Shown piece by piece: positions 1 through 9,978 of a DNA stretch of 64,000 bases. The stretch is from Kribbella monticola (GTDB lineage Bacteria > Actinomycetota > Actinomycetes > Propionibacteriales > Kribbellaceae), in NCBI RefSeq assembly GCF_003261635.1, contig NZ_QFXK01000029.1:124001-188000 (forward strand), written 5' to 3'. Under the pieces are notes generated by a model. It was not told the DNA's origin, did no database searches, and worked only from the letters and a program-made list of their open reading frames with translations. Position 1 is the stretch's first letter; every line of letters begins with the position of its first letter. Both the position numbers and the translations under genes were made by a program.

Positions 1-885
1 GGCGGAGTTTGCGTGGACCGTGCCGCAGCCACCCTCGTGTCCTGTATTGAGCGCACTCAGCAGGTCGACGACCTCAGCGCCTCGCACCTCCCCGATCACC
101 AGCCGATCTGGACGCATCCGCAGCGCTTGCCTGACCAGGTCGCGCAAGGTGATCTCGCCGGATCCCTCGACGTTGGGCGGCCTTGCCTCCAACCGGATCA
201 CGTGCGGATGATCCGGACGGAGCTCGCTCGCGTCCTCGACCAGCACCAACCGCTCGGACTCGTCCACTAGTGACAGCAGACAGTTGAGCAGCGTCGTCTT
301 CCCCGTTCCTGTGCCTCCACTGATCAGGAAGGCCAACCGTGCGTCCAGCAGATCCCGCAGCACCGATGCCCCACCGGGCGGCAATGAACCGGCGGCAACC
401 AACTCCTCCAGGTCGAAGACCTTGCGCGACGGCACGCGCAACGACAGACAAGTCCCAGGGGCGGCAACCGGTGACAGGACGGCGTGGAATCGCGTCCCGT
501 CTGGCAGCCGCACATCGACGTACGGCGTTGCGTCGTCGAGGCGGCGCCCGGCTGCTGCTGCGAGGCGGGTGGCCAAGCGGCGTACGGCGGATTCGTCGCC
601 GGTGCGGAGGGATACTCGCTCGAGACCTGAGCCGCGATCGACGTAGACCTCGTTCGCGCCGTTCACCAGGATGTCGGTGATGCCGGGCTCGGACAGCAGT
701 CCGTCGAGTGGCCCTGCGCCCAGGGCCTCTCGGCGCAGAGCGGCGACCACCGCGAGGACGGTGGAGTCGCCGAATACTCCGCCGTCGGCACGGAGAGCGG
801 CGGCAACCCTCGCGGGCGTCGGCTCGGATCCCTGCGCAGCAAGGGTTTTGCGGACTCGCTCGAGTAACTCGGCCGAGACGTTCAT
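1..885 (-). CDS. tadA: TadA/CpaF-family secretion ATPase (C-terminus beyond window edge)
   Basis: Hexameric ATPase that powers assembly of Flp/Tad-type pili or related type II/IV secretion machines at the inner face of the membrane. The 295 visible codons run from an ATG at 885 to base 1 with no stop. A Walker A motif (SGGTGTGKTT) is encoded near 285-325, followed by the acidic region VLVEDASELRPDHPHVIRLE and the GEVRGAEVVDLLSALNTGH segment with the His-box typical of the TadA branch. The start overlaps the stop of the upstream ssd gene as ATGA, so translation is probably coupled. Family assignment is firm; the pilus-versus-secretion role is inferred. In other actinobacteria tadB, tadC and the pilin genes follow, which here would lie outside the window. 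Confidence 0.93.
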   Translation of the reverse strand, partial: MNVSAELLERVRKTLAAQGSEPTPARVAAALRADGGVFGDSTVLAVVAALRREALGAGPLDGLLSEPGITDILVNGANEVYVDRGSGLERVSLRTGDESAVRRLATRLAAAAGRRLDDATPYVDVRLPDGTRFHAVLSPVAAPGTCLSLRVPSRKVFDLEELVAAGSLPPGGASVLRDLLDARLAFLISGGTGTGKTTLLNCLLSLVDESERLVLVEDASELRPDHPHVIRLEARPPNVEGSGEITLRDLVRQALRMRPDRLVIGEVRGAEVVDLLSALNTGHEGGCGTVHANSA

Positions 886-1964
886 GCTGCGGCCAGTTCG
901 TGGAGACCGAAAAGATCCAGCAGTTCGGCGGCCGCTCGGCCAAGCGCCGTTCGCGGTCGTGGATCGAAGCGTCCTTCGTCCATCTGAGCAGCCAGCTCAC
1001 GCTCGGCCCGGCCAACGTTCGCGGCCAGAGGAAGCGACAGATGATCCGCCACGTCGAGGGCAGACAAACCGTTCAGCGCGGGCTCTCGCGCCACCACTCT
1101 CAGGTCAGTGGCAACTTCGCGCAGCGGCGCCACCAGCCGAGCCGCCGCGGCGCACGCCCGCACATTCCGCGGTACGACCAGCAGCGTCGCCGTGGCCCGG
1201 ACGAAGGCTTCTTCCGAGGCTGGATCAGGCCGGCGCGGCAGGTCGAGCACGACGAGATCGCTGCTTCGCTGTGCGGCACCCACGACGGAGCGCATCGCCT
1301 CGGGCGGTAACGCGGGCACATCGGACTGATCCCACGACAACACGGCCAGCCCGTCTATCAAGGGCAGGGCAGCTCGCAGCGCGCCGGAACTGACCCGTCC
1401 GGCAGCATTGATCAGCTCCGGCCACCGTGACCCTTGCTCGGTCTCACTGCCCAACGCGAGGTCGATACCGCCACCCAGGGGGTCGCCGTCGATCAGCATC
1501 GTCCGCAGCCCTCGTCTGCTCCCGGTCACTGCGACGGCAGCGGCGAGTGTCGTGGCGCCGGCTCCGCCACAGCCACCGACGAACGCCAGCGTCAGGGCAG
1601 ACAGCACTCCGCCGTCCAGGGTGTCGGCGAGTTTGTCGCCGAGCGCGGCTTCTTCCGCCGGCAGCGGAAAGACGCCTTCGGCACCGATCGCGAGCGCGCG
1701 GCGATACGCCTCGGGGTCGTCGGGGTCCACGCCGGCCACGACGACGCCGGACCGGCGTACGGGTTGGGTGCGGGCCAGGGGCTCGACCAGGTCCTGGCCG
1801 ACCACGACGAGGACCGGCGATTGCCAGCAGCGGCGCAGGCCGAGCAGGTCGTGCTCCACCTGGGGGGTCACCTCGACGGCCGCGGCCAGGCGCAGCAGGT
1901 CGTCGAGCAGCATCTCGTCGGCGGTGGCGAACAGGACCGCCGGCGGCAGGGAAGTGTTGTCCAT
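882..1964 (-). CDS. ssd: Septum site-determining protein Ssd (CpaE/MinD-like)
   Basis: A 360-residue MinD/ParA-superfamily protein of the Ssd type (Rv3660c-like), linked to control of septation and to the Tad ATPase encoded just downstream. An N-terminal receiver-like region (about residues 1-120) precedes the P-loop domain. The loop reads GGCGGAGATT around residue 130: the lysine of the deviant Walker A motif (GKT) is alanine, so ATP use as in true MinD is doubtful. The following LRTMLIDGDPLGGGIDLALG matches the Walker A' / switch region of the family. Its stop overlaps the tadA start by 4 bases. In Mycobacterium the gene is divergent from a HAD phosphatase; here that partner sits 10 kb away at 12158. 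Confidence 0.88.
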   Translation of the reverse strand: MDNTSLPPAVLFATADEMLLDDLLRLAAAVEVTPQVEHDLLGLRRCWQSPVLVVVGQDLVEPLARTQPVRRSGVVVAGVDPDDPEAYRRALAIGAEGVFPLPAEEAALGDKLADTLDGGVLSALTLAFVGGCGGAGATTLAAAVAVTGSRRGLRTMLIDGDPLGGGIDLALGSETEQGSRWPELINAAGRVSSGALRAALPLIDGLAVLSWDQSDVPALPPEAMRSVVGAAQRSSDLVVLDLPRRPDPASEEAFVRATATLLVVPRNVRACAAAARLVAPLREVATDLRVVAREPALNGLSALDVADHLSLPLAANVGRAERELAAQMDEGRFDPRPRTALGRAAAELLDLFGLHELAAA

Positions 1965-2106
1965 GCCTAGAACGTGCCGTCTTCGGACGGCCCCGGAGAG
2001 GCCGATCGAAACCTGTGGACAACCGGTGTCGGATTTCCGTCAGCTGCGGCAACCCGCCAGCCCGAGCCCGCGACCAATGGGCGGCAAAACGCTACCGTTC
2101 GTTTTT

Positions 2107-2131
2107 GAAGCGTCTTTAACTAAGTTGCTTC
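2107..2131. promoter_or_regulatory. Candidate operator in the ssd/chitinase intergenic region
   Basis: The 249-bp gap between the divergent starts of ssd and the first chitinase holds GAAGC at 2107 and GCTTC at 2127 flanking an inner AACT-A-AGTT palindrome (2118-2126), the only AT-rich stretch in the gap. A second inverted repeat, GGACA-TCCG-TGTCC (2170-2183), lies in the chitinase leader. The symmetry is seen directly; binding of a sugar-responsive repressor (for example ROK or GntR family) is only a guess. No clear -35/-10 pair was found. Confidence 0.3.
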
Positions 2132-2213
2132 CAGAAAGCTCCGCCCCCGTCCACTGATGGACACCTGCAGGACATCCGTGTCCCGCTCCGCTCCTGACCG
2201 GAGGACCGCCCCC

Positions 2214-3956
<1,743 letters not shown>

Positions 3957-3984
3957 TCACGTACCGCCCACTGATCGGAGCATC

Positions 3985-5538
3985 ATGAAACGCAAGAAGT
4001 ACCTGTCCGTAGCAATAGCCGCGATAGCCGCCGTGGTGGCTTCGCTGATCGTCATCCCGGCGGCCCAGGCCGCAGGGGTGAGCGCCGCCTTCACCAAGGT
4101 GTCCGACTGGGGCAGCGGGTTCGAAGGCAAGGTGACCATCACCAACGGCACCACCAGTTCCCTCAGCACCTGGACGGTCGCACTGGACTTCCCGTCTGGC
4201 TACACCATCAGCAGTTCCTGGGACGCGACCAGGAGCAGCAGTGGCCAGACCCACACCTTCACGCCGCCCAGTTGGGCGGGACCGCTGGCACCGGGCGCCA
4301 CTGTCACGTTCGGCTTCAACGGCAGCCCAGGCAACTTCCCCGGCATCACGGGCTGTCGCCTGAACGGCGGCTCGTGCAGTGGCGGTGGAGGAGGAACCGT
4401 GCCCGGCGCACCCGGCGGACTAACGGGTACGTCGACCTCCTCGTCGGTAAGCCTGTCCTGGTCGGCAGTTAGCGGGGCCACCAGCTACAGCGTTTACCGC
4501 AACGGTACGAAGGTGGGCACTCCGACCGGTACGTCGTACACGGACTCCGGGCTCTCCGCGAGCACGAGCTACAGCTACCAGGTCAGCGCCTCGAACGCCG
4601 CGGGCGAAGGCGCCAAGAGCGGCGCTATCTCCGTCACCACCCAGGGCGGCGGCAATCCGGGCACCGGCTCCAAGAAGGCTGCCCCGTACCTCTACATGGG
4701 CTGGGGTGACCCGCCGAACCCGGTGACGGTCATGAACGCGACCGGCATCAAGTGGTTCACCATGGCCTTCATCCTCTCGTCCGGTGGCTGCAACCCGGCA
4801 TGGGACGGTTCCCGGCCGCTACAGGGCAGCGCAGATGCCAACGCGATCGCTGCGATCCACGCGGCCGGCGGCGACGTCGTACCGTCGATCGGTGGTTGGA
4901 GCGGCAACAAGCTGGGACCGAACTGCAGCACGCCGGAAGCACTGGCCGGCGCCTACCAGAAGGTGATCAGCGCCTACGGTCTGAAGGCGATCGACATCGA
5001 CATCGAGAACTCTGACGAGTTCGAGAACGAAGCTGTCCAGGACCGCATCCTCGGCGCGCTCAAGATCGTCAAGCAGAACAACCCCGGGATCCAGACGATC
5101 CTGACCTTCGGTACCTCGACCACCGGCCCGAACTACTACGGCAACCGGCTGATCGAGCGGTCGGCGGCACTCGGCGCGAACATCGACATCTTCACACTGA
5201 TGCCGTTCGACTTCGGCAGCAGCAACGTCTACAACGACACCGTCGGCGCCTCCACGGGCCTGAACAACAAGCTGAAGGCGACCTTCGGCTGGACCACCGC
5301 ACAGGCCTACGCCCACCAGGGCATCTCCGGGATGAACGGTCTGTCGGACCAGCAGGAGCTGACCTCGACGGCGACCTGGCAGAACATCACCAACTGGGCC
5401 CGCAGCAACGGACTCGGCCGGCTGGCGTTCTGGTCGGTGAACCGTGACCGCGGCTGTGCCGGTGGCGGCGTCGTCTCCAACTGCAGCGGCATCGCCCAGC
5501 CCGACTGGGAGTTCACCCGCATCACCGCGGGGTTCTAA
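3985..5538 (+). CDS. Secreted CBM2-FnIII-GH18 chitinase
   Basis: Second secreted chitinase, 517 aa, encoded 28 bp after the first. Domains: signal peptide (1-29, KRKK then a hydrophobic stretch ending in AQA), a CBM2 cellulose/chitin-binding module (about 30-132) with conserved Trp residues and paired Cys, a Gly/Ser linker, a fibronectin type III domain (about 140-220), and a short bacterial-type GH18 barrel (about 232-517). The catalytic signature is AIDIDIE, giving D337, D339 and E341. The layout resembles Streptomyces chitinases whose accessory modules act on crystalline chitin. Complementary action with the neighbouring enzyme is inferred from their differing architectures. Confidence 0.95.
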   Translation: MKRKKYLSVAIAAIAAVVASLIVIPAAQAAGVSAAFTKVSDWGSGFEGKVTITNGTTSSLSTWTVALDFPSGYTISSSWDATRSSSGQTHTFTPPSWAGPLAPGATVTFGFNGSPGNFPGITGCRLNGGSCSGGGGGTVPGAPGGLTGTSTSSSVSLSWSAVSGATSYSVYRNGTKVGTPTGTSYTDSGLSASTSYSYQVSASNAAGEGAKSGAISVTTQGGGNPGTGSKKAAPYLYMGWGDPPNPVTVMNATGIKWFTMAFILSSGGCNPAWDGSRPLQGSADANAIAAIHAAGGDVVPSIGGWSGNKLGPNCSTPEALAGAYQKVISAYGLKAIDIDIENSDEFENEAVQDRILGALKIVKQNNPGIQTILTFGTSTTGPNYYGNRLIERSAALGANIDIFTLMPFDFGSSNVYNDTVGASTGLNNKLKATFGWTTAQAYAHQGISGMNGLSDQQELTSTATWQNITNWARSNGLGRLAFWSVNRDRGCAGGGVVSNCSGIAQPDWEFTRITAGF

Positions 5539-5572
5539 GCACCGCAGGGCTCTAAGCAGCAAGGCCAGAGCC

Positions 5573-5608
5573 AGTACGGCGGGCGGGCGCCCCACCGCCC
5601 GCCGTACT
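5573..5608. terminator. Bidirectional hairpin between chitinase and SGNH hydrolase
   Basis: A perfect 14-bp stem (5573-5586 with 5595-5608, arm AGTACGGCGGGCGG) with an 8-base loop lies between convergent stops at 5538 and 5622. There is no T-run, which is usual for actinobacterial terminators. Confidence 0.75.
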
Positions 5609-5621
5609 CCGCTTCGCTCGG

Positions 5622-6356
5622 TCAGGTGATGGTCTGGGCGATCAGTTCGTTGCGGGCGTCCTGGCCGAGCGGCACCGTCGTGTGTACACCGTCGCGCAGG
5701 TACATCGTCGGCAACATCCGCGACGGCTTGGCGGCCAGGAACTCGGCCCAGTGCACGATCTTCAGGTTCGGGTACCGCTTCTGCGCGTCGGCGAGCTGCA
5801 CGTTGATCCAGCCACTGTTGCGCTGGTCCGCGAGCCGCACCGCGTCGGTGACGCTGGTCCGGGCGACCTGCACGTTCACCCAGTACACCGTCCGGGTGGG
5901 ACCGGCGATGCTCATCGTCCGGTCGATCTGGGCCGCCATCACCGGCGGGTTGAAGATGTCGTTGGAGCCGGTCGCCATCAGGATCCGCTGCGGCAGGCCA
6001 TACGTGGTCGCCCAATCGGCCAGCACGTCGACGGCAGGTGCTGTCGGCCGACCGGACCAGTTGTTGACCGCGAGCAGGATGCCGTCGGTGTTCAGCCGCA
6101 CGGCCAGGGCATAGCCGTCCTGCACCGAGATGCTGTCGCCGAACATGTAGATCCCGTTGGCGTCCCGGACCTGCCGGATCGTCGTCGGCGTGGCGATCTT
6201 GTTCGAGTTGCCCTCCCACGGGCCGAGCTCACCCGAACCGTAGTCGTCGGCCGCATAGGCGGCGGTGGTCGAGGCAACCGATGCGACCGTCGCTACCGCG
6301 CCGGCCGCGAACAGTTGCCGTCTGCTGGGCTTCAGGGACTTCCATGACTTCTCCAC
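5622..6356 (-). CDS. Secreted SGNH/GDSL hydrolase, Tat-type signal
   Basis: Probable extracellular SGNH-superfamily esterase or deacetylase of unknown substrate, 244 aa from a GTG start at 6356. A TTG at 6392 is also in frame and would add 12 residues; neither has a convincing ribosome site. The N-terminus SRRQLF followed by an Ala-rich hydrophobic stretch ending in AYA looks like a twin-arginine signal. All SGNH blocks are visible: GDS in FGDSIS (block I), GSND (block III), and DGVH (block V, catalytic Asp/His) near the C-terminus. Its place beside chitinases suggests activity on chitin-derived or acylated sugars, but that is context only. Confidence 0.82.
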   Translation of the reverse strand: MEKSWKSLKPSRRQLFAAGAVATVASVASTTAAYAADDYGSGELGPWEGNSNKIATPTTIRQVRDANGIYMFGDSISVQDGYALAVRLNTDGILLAVNNWSGRPTAPAVDVLADWATTYGLPQRILMATGSNDIFNPPVMAAQIDRTMSIAGPTRTVYWVNVQVARTSVTDAVRLADQRNSGWINVQLADAQKRYPNLKIVHWAEFLAAKPSRMLPTMYLRDGVHTTVPLGQDARNELIAQTIT

Positions 6357-6418
6357 GCGAAGACCTTGCCCGGCTGGACTCCGCCACGCCAAGACTCATT
6401 GCAGCAACCTGCAGAGAA

Positions 6419-7291
6419 TCACCACGCCTGCACGAAGGACCGGAAGCGTTCCGCAGCCGGGGACAGCTCACGGTGCAGGTGCCACGCCAGGCCGATGTCC
6501 CGACGAGCCCGTACGCCGGCCAGTGGCACCCCGGTCGCTCCGCTCTCCGTACCTCGTACTGCGCCGCCGGGCAGCACCGCGACGCCGAGCCCTGCGCCGA
6601 CCAGCCGATCGACCGTCGTCAGGTCCGTGCTCTCGAAGGCGACCGCAGGAGTGAAGCCTGCTGCTCTGCAGAGCTCGTCGGTGAGTCGACGGAAGCCGAA
6701 GTCGGAGCGCATAGCGATGAAGGGCTCGCCGGCCGCCTCAGCCAGCCGCACTCGGTCGCGACCGGCCAATGCGTGTCCTGGAGGGACGTAGAGACAGAGC
6801 CGTTGCCGTTCGAGCAGATGCCAGCCGAACGTGTGCTTGTCGGGTCTGGGACCCGTGATGGCCAACTCCGCGTCGCCGGACTCCAGATCCTGGACGATGT
6901 CGTGCGACGGCTGCTCCCGCAGCGCGAAGCGGATCGACGGTGCGGAGTGCCGGAAGGCAGTGAGCAGATCAGGCACCACTCCGGTAGCGACGGAGTGCAG
7001 GAACGCCAGGCGAACCGTTCCGGACTCGGGATCCAGCAACGCGTCGATGCGCTGCTGAGCCGAGTCCAACGCACCGGCGGCGGCCCGGGCGCCCTCCAAG
7101 ACGATCCGGCCGTACGGGTTCAGCCGTAGTCCGCGGTGCTCGCGTTCGAACAGCCGGGTGCCGAAGGCTTCCTCCACGCGCCGAAGTGAGCGCGACAGAT
7201 TCGGCTGACTGGTCTGCAGCGTTGCGGCTGCTTCGGTCAGATGCTCCGTCTCGGCGAGCACCACGAACCACCGCAGGTCGGTGACATTCAT
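6419..7291 (-). CDS. LysR-family transcriptional regulator
   Basis: A 290-residue LysR-type regulator. The N-terminal winged helix-turn-helix (about 3-62: LTEAAATLQTSQPNLSRSLRRVEE) is followed by a substrate-binding domain (about 88-290). The ATG at 7291 fits the usual family start MNVTDLRWFV; the frame extends 30 bases further upstream but that would be atypical. It is divergent from an MFS transporter gene with only 71 bp between the starts, the classic LysR/target arrangement, so it probably controls that transporter and itself. The inducer cannot be deduced. Confidence 0.92.
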   Translation of the reverse strand: MNVTDLRWFVVLAETEHLTEAAATLQTSQPNLSRSLRRVEEAFGTRLFEREHRGLRLNPYGRIVLEGARAAAGALDSAQQRIDALLDPESGTVRLAFLHSVATGVVPDLLTAFRHSAPSIRFALREQPSHDIVQDLESGDAELAITGPRPDKHTFGWHLLERQRLCLYVPPGHALAGRDRVRLAEAAGEPFIAMRSDFGFRRLTDELCRAAGFTPAVAFESTDLTTVDRLVGAGLGVAVLPGGAVRGTESGATGVPLAGVRARRDIGLAWHLHRELSPAAERFRSFVQAW

Positions 7292-7362
7292 GCCGAAAGC
7301 GTATCGGTCACAGCTGGGCAAGACATTTTACGTATGCCAACACATCTGGCACCGTCAACGAA

Positions 7363-8586
7363 GTGCAGACAAAGCCCGCCACATCGATCGGCTACTTGCC
7401 CGGAGACCCCGGGTATCGTCGCCTGTCGGTAGCCCTGTTCGCCGCGGGTCTGGCCACCTTCGCGATGCTCTACAGCACCCAGCCGCTGCTGCCCGAGTTG
7501 GCCGCGGAGTTCCAGGTATCCCCGAGCCAGAGCGCCTTCACCGTGTCGCTGGCCACTCTCGGGCTCGGTGTCGCGCTGCTGATCGCCGGGCCGGCTTCCG
7601 AGGTCTTCGGCAGGACGCGATTGATGCGATGGTCCGTCGCGATCGCGGCCGTCATCGCCGTACTGTGCGCGCTCGCGCCCAACTGGCCGGCCTTGCTGGT
7701 GCTACGAGGCGTTCAGGGCGTCGCACTGGCCGGGCTGCCGGCAGTAGCGATGGCCTATCTCCGGGAGGAGGTTGACGAGAGCAGCCACGCTCGGGCAAGC
7801 GGCCTGTACGTCGCCGGTACTGCAGTGGGAGGTATGACGGGTCGCCTGGTCGCAGGTGGCCTGGCTGAGCTGGGCGGCTGGCGTACGGCACTCGGCGGCA
7901 TAGCCCTGCTCGGCCTGATCTGCGCGGTACTCGTGGCGCTTCTTCTCCCCGCATCGCGCAACTTCGTCGCCATTCCACCCAGTCCGCGGAGGTTGCTGGA
8001 GCAGACCGCTCGCGTACTGAAGGACCCGGCGCTCCTTGTTCTGTACGGCATCGCCGCGACCGCAATGGGCGCCTTCGTCGCGGTCTACAACGCCACTGGC
8101 TTCCGGTTGGCGGCCGCGCCGTACGGGCTCGGGCCTGGGCTGGCAGGGCTGGTGTTCGCTGTCTATCTGGTCGGGTCGGCGGCCTCCGCAGTCGCCGGCA
8201 GGCTGGCGGACCGGTACGGGCGACGCGCTGTGGTTCCGATCGGCTGCCTGATCACCATGGCCGGTGTCGCGACGACGTTGGCTGCTCCACTCCCCTTGAT
8301 CGTCATCGGCCTTGCCGTGATGACAGCGGGGTTCTTCGCGGTTCACGGCGTAGCGAGTGGCTGGGTGGCGGTCCGTGCCCATGCCGGTGGAGGAGGCACC
8401 GGCCAAGCCGCGAGTCTCTACCTGTTCGCCTACTACCTGGGATCCTCTGTCTTCGGCGGCCTGGCCGGTACTGCGTGGAGCCGTGGTGCCTGGCCCGGTG
8501 TCGTCGCCGAGGCATCAGCCCTGTTCCTGCTGACCCTCGTACTCGCACTGCTGATCCGCAGGATTCCCAGCCGGATGCGAAACTGA
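7363..8586 (+). CDS. MFS transporter, YnfM/Bcr-like
   Basis: A 407-residue major facilitator with about 12 hydrophobic segments. The GTG start at 7363 gives a short cytosolic N-terminus before the first membrane helix (LSVALFAAGLATFAMLYSTQ). Recognisable features are TQPLLPELAAEFQVSPSQ after helix 1, FGRTRLMRW between helices 2 and 3, RGVQGVALAGLPAVAMAYL in helix 4 and a second half with DRYGRRAVVPIG. These resemble the YnfM subgroup of drug and metabolite exporters. It is divergent from a LysR gene that likely regulates it and 4 bp ahead of the ybaK-like gene. The substrate is unknown. Confidence 0.9.
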   Translation: MQTKPATSIGYLPGDPGYRRLSVALFAAGLATFAMLYSTQPLLPELAAEFQVSPSQSAFTVSLATLGLGVALLIAGPASEVFGRTRLMRWSVAIAAVIAVLCALAPNWPALLVLRGVQGVALAGLPAVAMAYLREEVDESSHARASGLYVAGTAVGGMTGRLVAGGLAELGGWRTALGGIALLGLICAVLVALLLPASRNFVAIPPSPRRLLEQTARVLKDPALLVLYGIAATAMGAFVAVYNATGFRLAAAPYGLGPGLAGLVFAVYLVGSAASAVAGRLADRYGRRAVVPIGCLITMAGVATTLAAPLPLIVIGLAVMTAGFFAVHGVASGWVAVRAHAGGGGTGQAASLYLFAYYLGSSVFGGLAGTAWSRGAWPGVVAEASALFLLTLVLALLIRRIPSRMRN

Positions 8587-8590
8587 CCAG

Positions 8591-9043
8591 GTGACCAGAG
8601 CAAGCGATGCAGCCGACGAACTGGGCCTTGCCTACGAACTCACCAAGCACGGCCGGGTGAACTCGCTCGAAGAGGCAGCGGCGGCCCGTGGAATCGAGCC
8701 GGCCAAGCTGATCAAGACAATCGTGGTCCGGCTGTCCGACAGCGACTACCGGTTCGTGCTGGTCCCTGGTGACCGCGAGATCGCATGGCCCAAGCTGCGC
8801 GCGTTGCTGGGGCTCAGCCGCATCTCGATGCCCAGTGCAGAGACAGCACTCGACGTCACCGGCTACGAGCGGGGGACGATCACACCGCTGGGCAGCACGA
8901 ACGCTTGGCCGGTGATCGCCGACGAGCGGATCACCGGGACGATCTCGATCGGCGGCGGCGAACACGGCACCGGGCTGACCGTCGACGCCGAGGACCTGAT
9001 CAAGACCCTCAACGCAACGGTCGCCGACGTCACGGACCAGTAG
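8591..9043 (+). CDS. YbaK/EbsC-family aminoacyl-tRNA deacylase
   Basis: A 150-residue single-domain member of the YbaK/ProX family, which hydrolyses mischarged aminoacyl-tRNAs such as Cys- or Ala-tRNA(Pro). It begins with a GTG only 4 bp after the MFS stop, so it is co-transcribed. The invariant lysine region is seen (EPAKLIKTIVVRLSD), as are FVLVPGDREIAWPKLRALLG and GYERGTITPLG with the substrate-binding GxxPxG-like loop. The stop TAG (9041-9043) directly abuts the stop of the convergent regulator gene, leaving no intergenic base. Confidence 0.88.
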   Translation: MTRASDAADELGLAYELTKHGRVNSLEEAAAARGIEPAKLIKTIVVRLSDSDYRFVLVPGDREIAWPKLRALLGLSRISMPSAETALDVTGYERGTITPLGSTNAWPVIADERITGTISIGGGEHGTGLTVDAEDLIKTLNATVADVTDQ

Positions 9044-9973
9044 CTAGATCAGCAACCCTCGTTGCCCCGCTCTCAGTCCCGCCTGGAATCGCGTGGTGGC
9101 ATCCAGGGACTTGAGGATGCGCTGCATCCGCCGCTCGACCGTCCGCTGGGCGACCCCGAGCCGCCGGGCTATCGCCTGATCAGTGAGTCCGGCAGCCGCC
9201 AGCGCAAGCAACTGGTGATCCTCTGCACTCAGCGGCCCGTCACCCGACGACTCGGGCGTCAGCGAGGTCGCCTGTTGCCAGAGCAGTTCGAACAGCCGGA
9301 CCAGCGCATCCAGCAGACTCGACGGCCCCAGCTCGATGACCTCCTGCCCGGTCTGCAACAACCCGGTACGCCGATCAGCAACCACCAGCTTCAGCGGCAC
9401 ATCGCTGAGCATCCGGCAGCTGGCCCCCGCGCTCCGGGCTGCAGCCAACTCGGCCGGATTGCCGAGCGCAGCCATGTCGTAGATCGTCCGGTAGCTCACG
9501 CCGTACGCGCGACGCGGTTCCACCGGCAACACGGCGTACGGCGGCTTGTCCAGCACCAGGACCTCGCTCTGGGCGCTCTGCTGGGCTTGGTAGAACCGCT
9601 GGGCGATCGCCTGCTCGCCACGGATGACGGTGAATGGTCCGGACTCGTGGGCAGCCCGGAACTCCTTGGTGAGGATGGAGGCGCTCAGCCTGGCCTGGAC
9701 GATCGCGGCCTGCTTGCGGAGAGCGAGTAGCTCGACCGCGGCCTCCGGGACGGCCGGCGTGTACCGGGCCGGGCGCCCCGCAGTACGGGACGCCAGGCCG
9801 AGTGACAGCAGCGACCTCAGGTGCCGGGCCACCCGTGCGGTGGCCCAGCCTGTGTCGTTGACAAGGTCGGTCGTGGTGGCTTCCGGCCGGGCCAGAAGCG
9901 CTCGGTAGAGCTGCTCGTCCTCGTAGCAGACTCCGAGCGCTTCCAGCACCTGCGCGGGTCGGTAGTTGTGCAT
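9044..9973 (-). CDS. TrmB-like/LuxR-type HTH regulator
   Basis: A 309-residue regulator with a helix-turn-helix at each end. The N-terminus (about 8-75: VLEALGVCYEDEQLYRALLA..., TTTDLVNDTGWATARVARHLRSL) resembles TrmB/MarR-type winged helices. The centre (about 110-230) has the phospholipase-D-like sensor fold common in TrmB-type proteins. The C-terminus (about 250-305: LSAEDHQLLALAAAGLTDQAIARRLGVAQRTVERRMQRI) is a LuxR/GerE DNA-binding domain. The ATG at 9973 is 5 bp downstream of the stop of the third chitinase, so the two probably share a transcript and the regulator may respond to chitin breakdown products. Ligand unknown. Confidence 0.85.
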   Translation of the reverse strand: MHNYRPAQVLEALGVCYEDEQLYRALLARPEATTTDLVNDTGWATARVARHLRSLLSLGLASRTAGRPARYTPAVPEAAVELLALRKQAAIVQARLSASILTKEFRAAHESGPFTVIRGEQAIAQRFYQAQQSAQSEVLVLDKPPYAVLPVEPRRAYGVSYRTIYDMAALGNPAELAAARSAGASCRMLSDVPLKLVVADRRTGLLQTGQEVIELGPSSLLDALVRLFELLWQQATSLTPESSGDGPLSAEDHQLLALAAAGLTDQAIARRLGVAQRTVERRMQRILKSLDATTRFQAGLRAGQRGLLI

Positions 9974-9978
9974 GCCTG

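Noticed and set aside
7292-7362. LysR-box between the LysR and MFS genes
   Set aside because: CGTAT occurs twice (about 7300 and 7331) but as direct repeats; no convincing T-N11-A palindrome was found.
9041-9046. Abutting stops TAGCTA here and at 19281-19286
   Set aside because: It is a curiosity of compact convergent genes; both reading frames are well supported and no shared element is implied.
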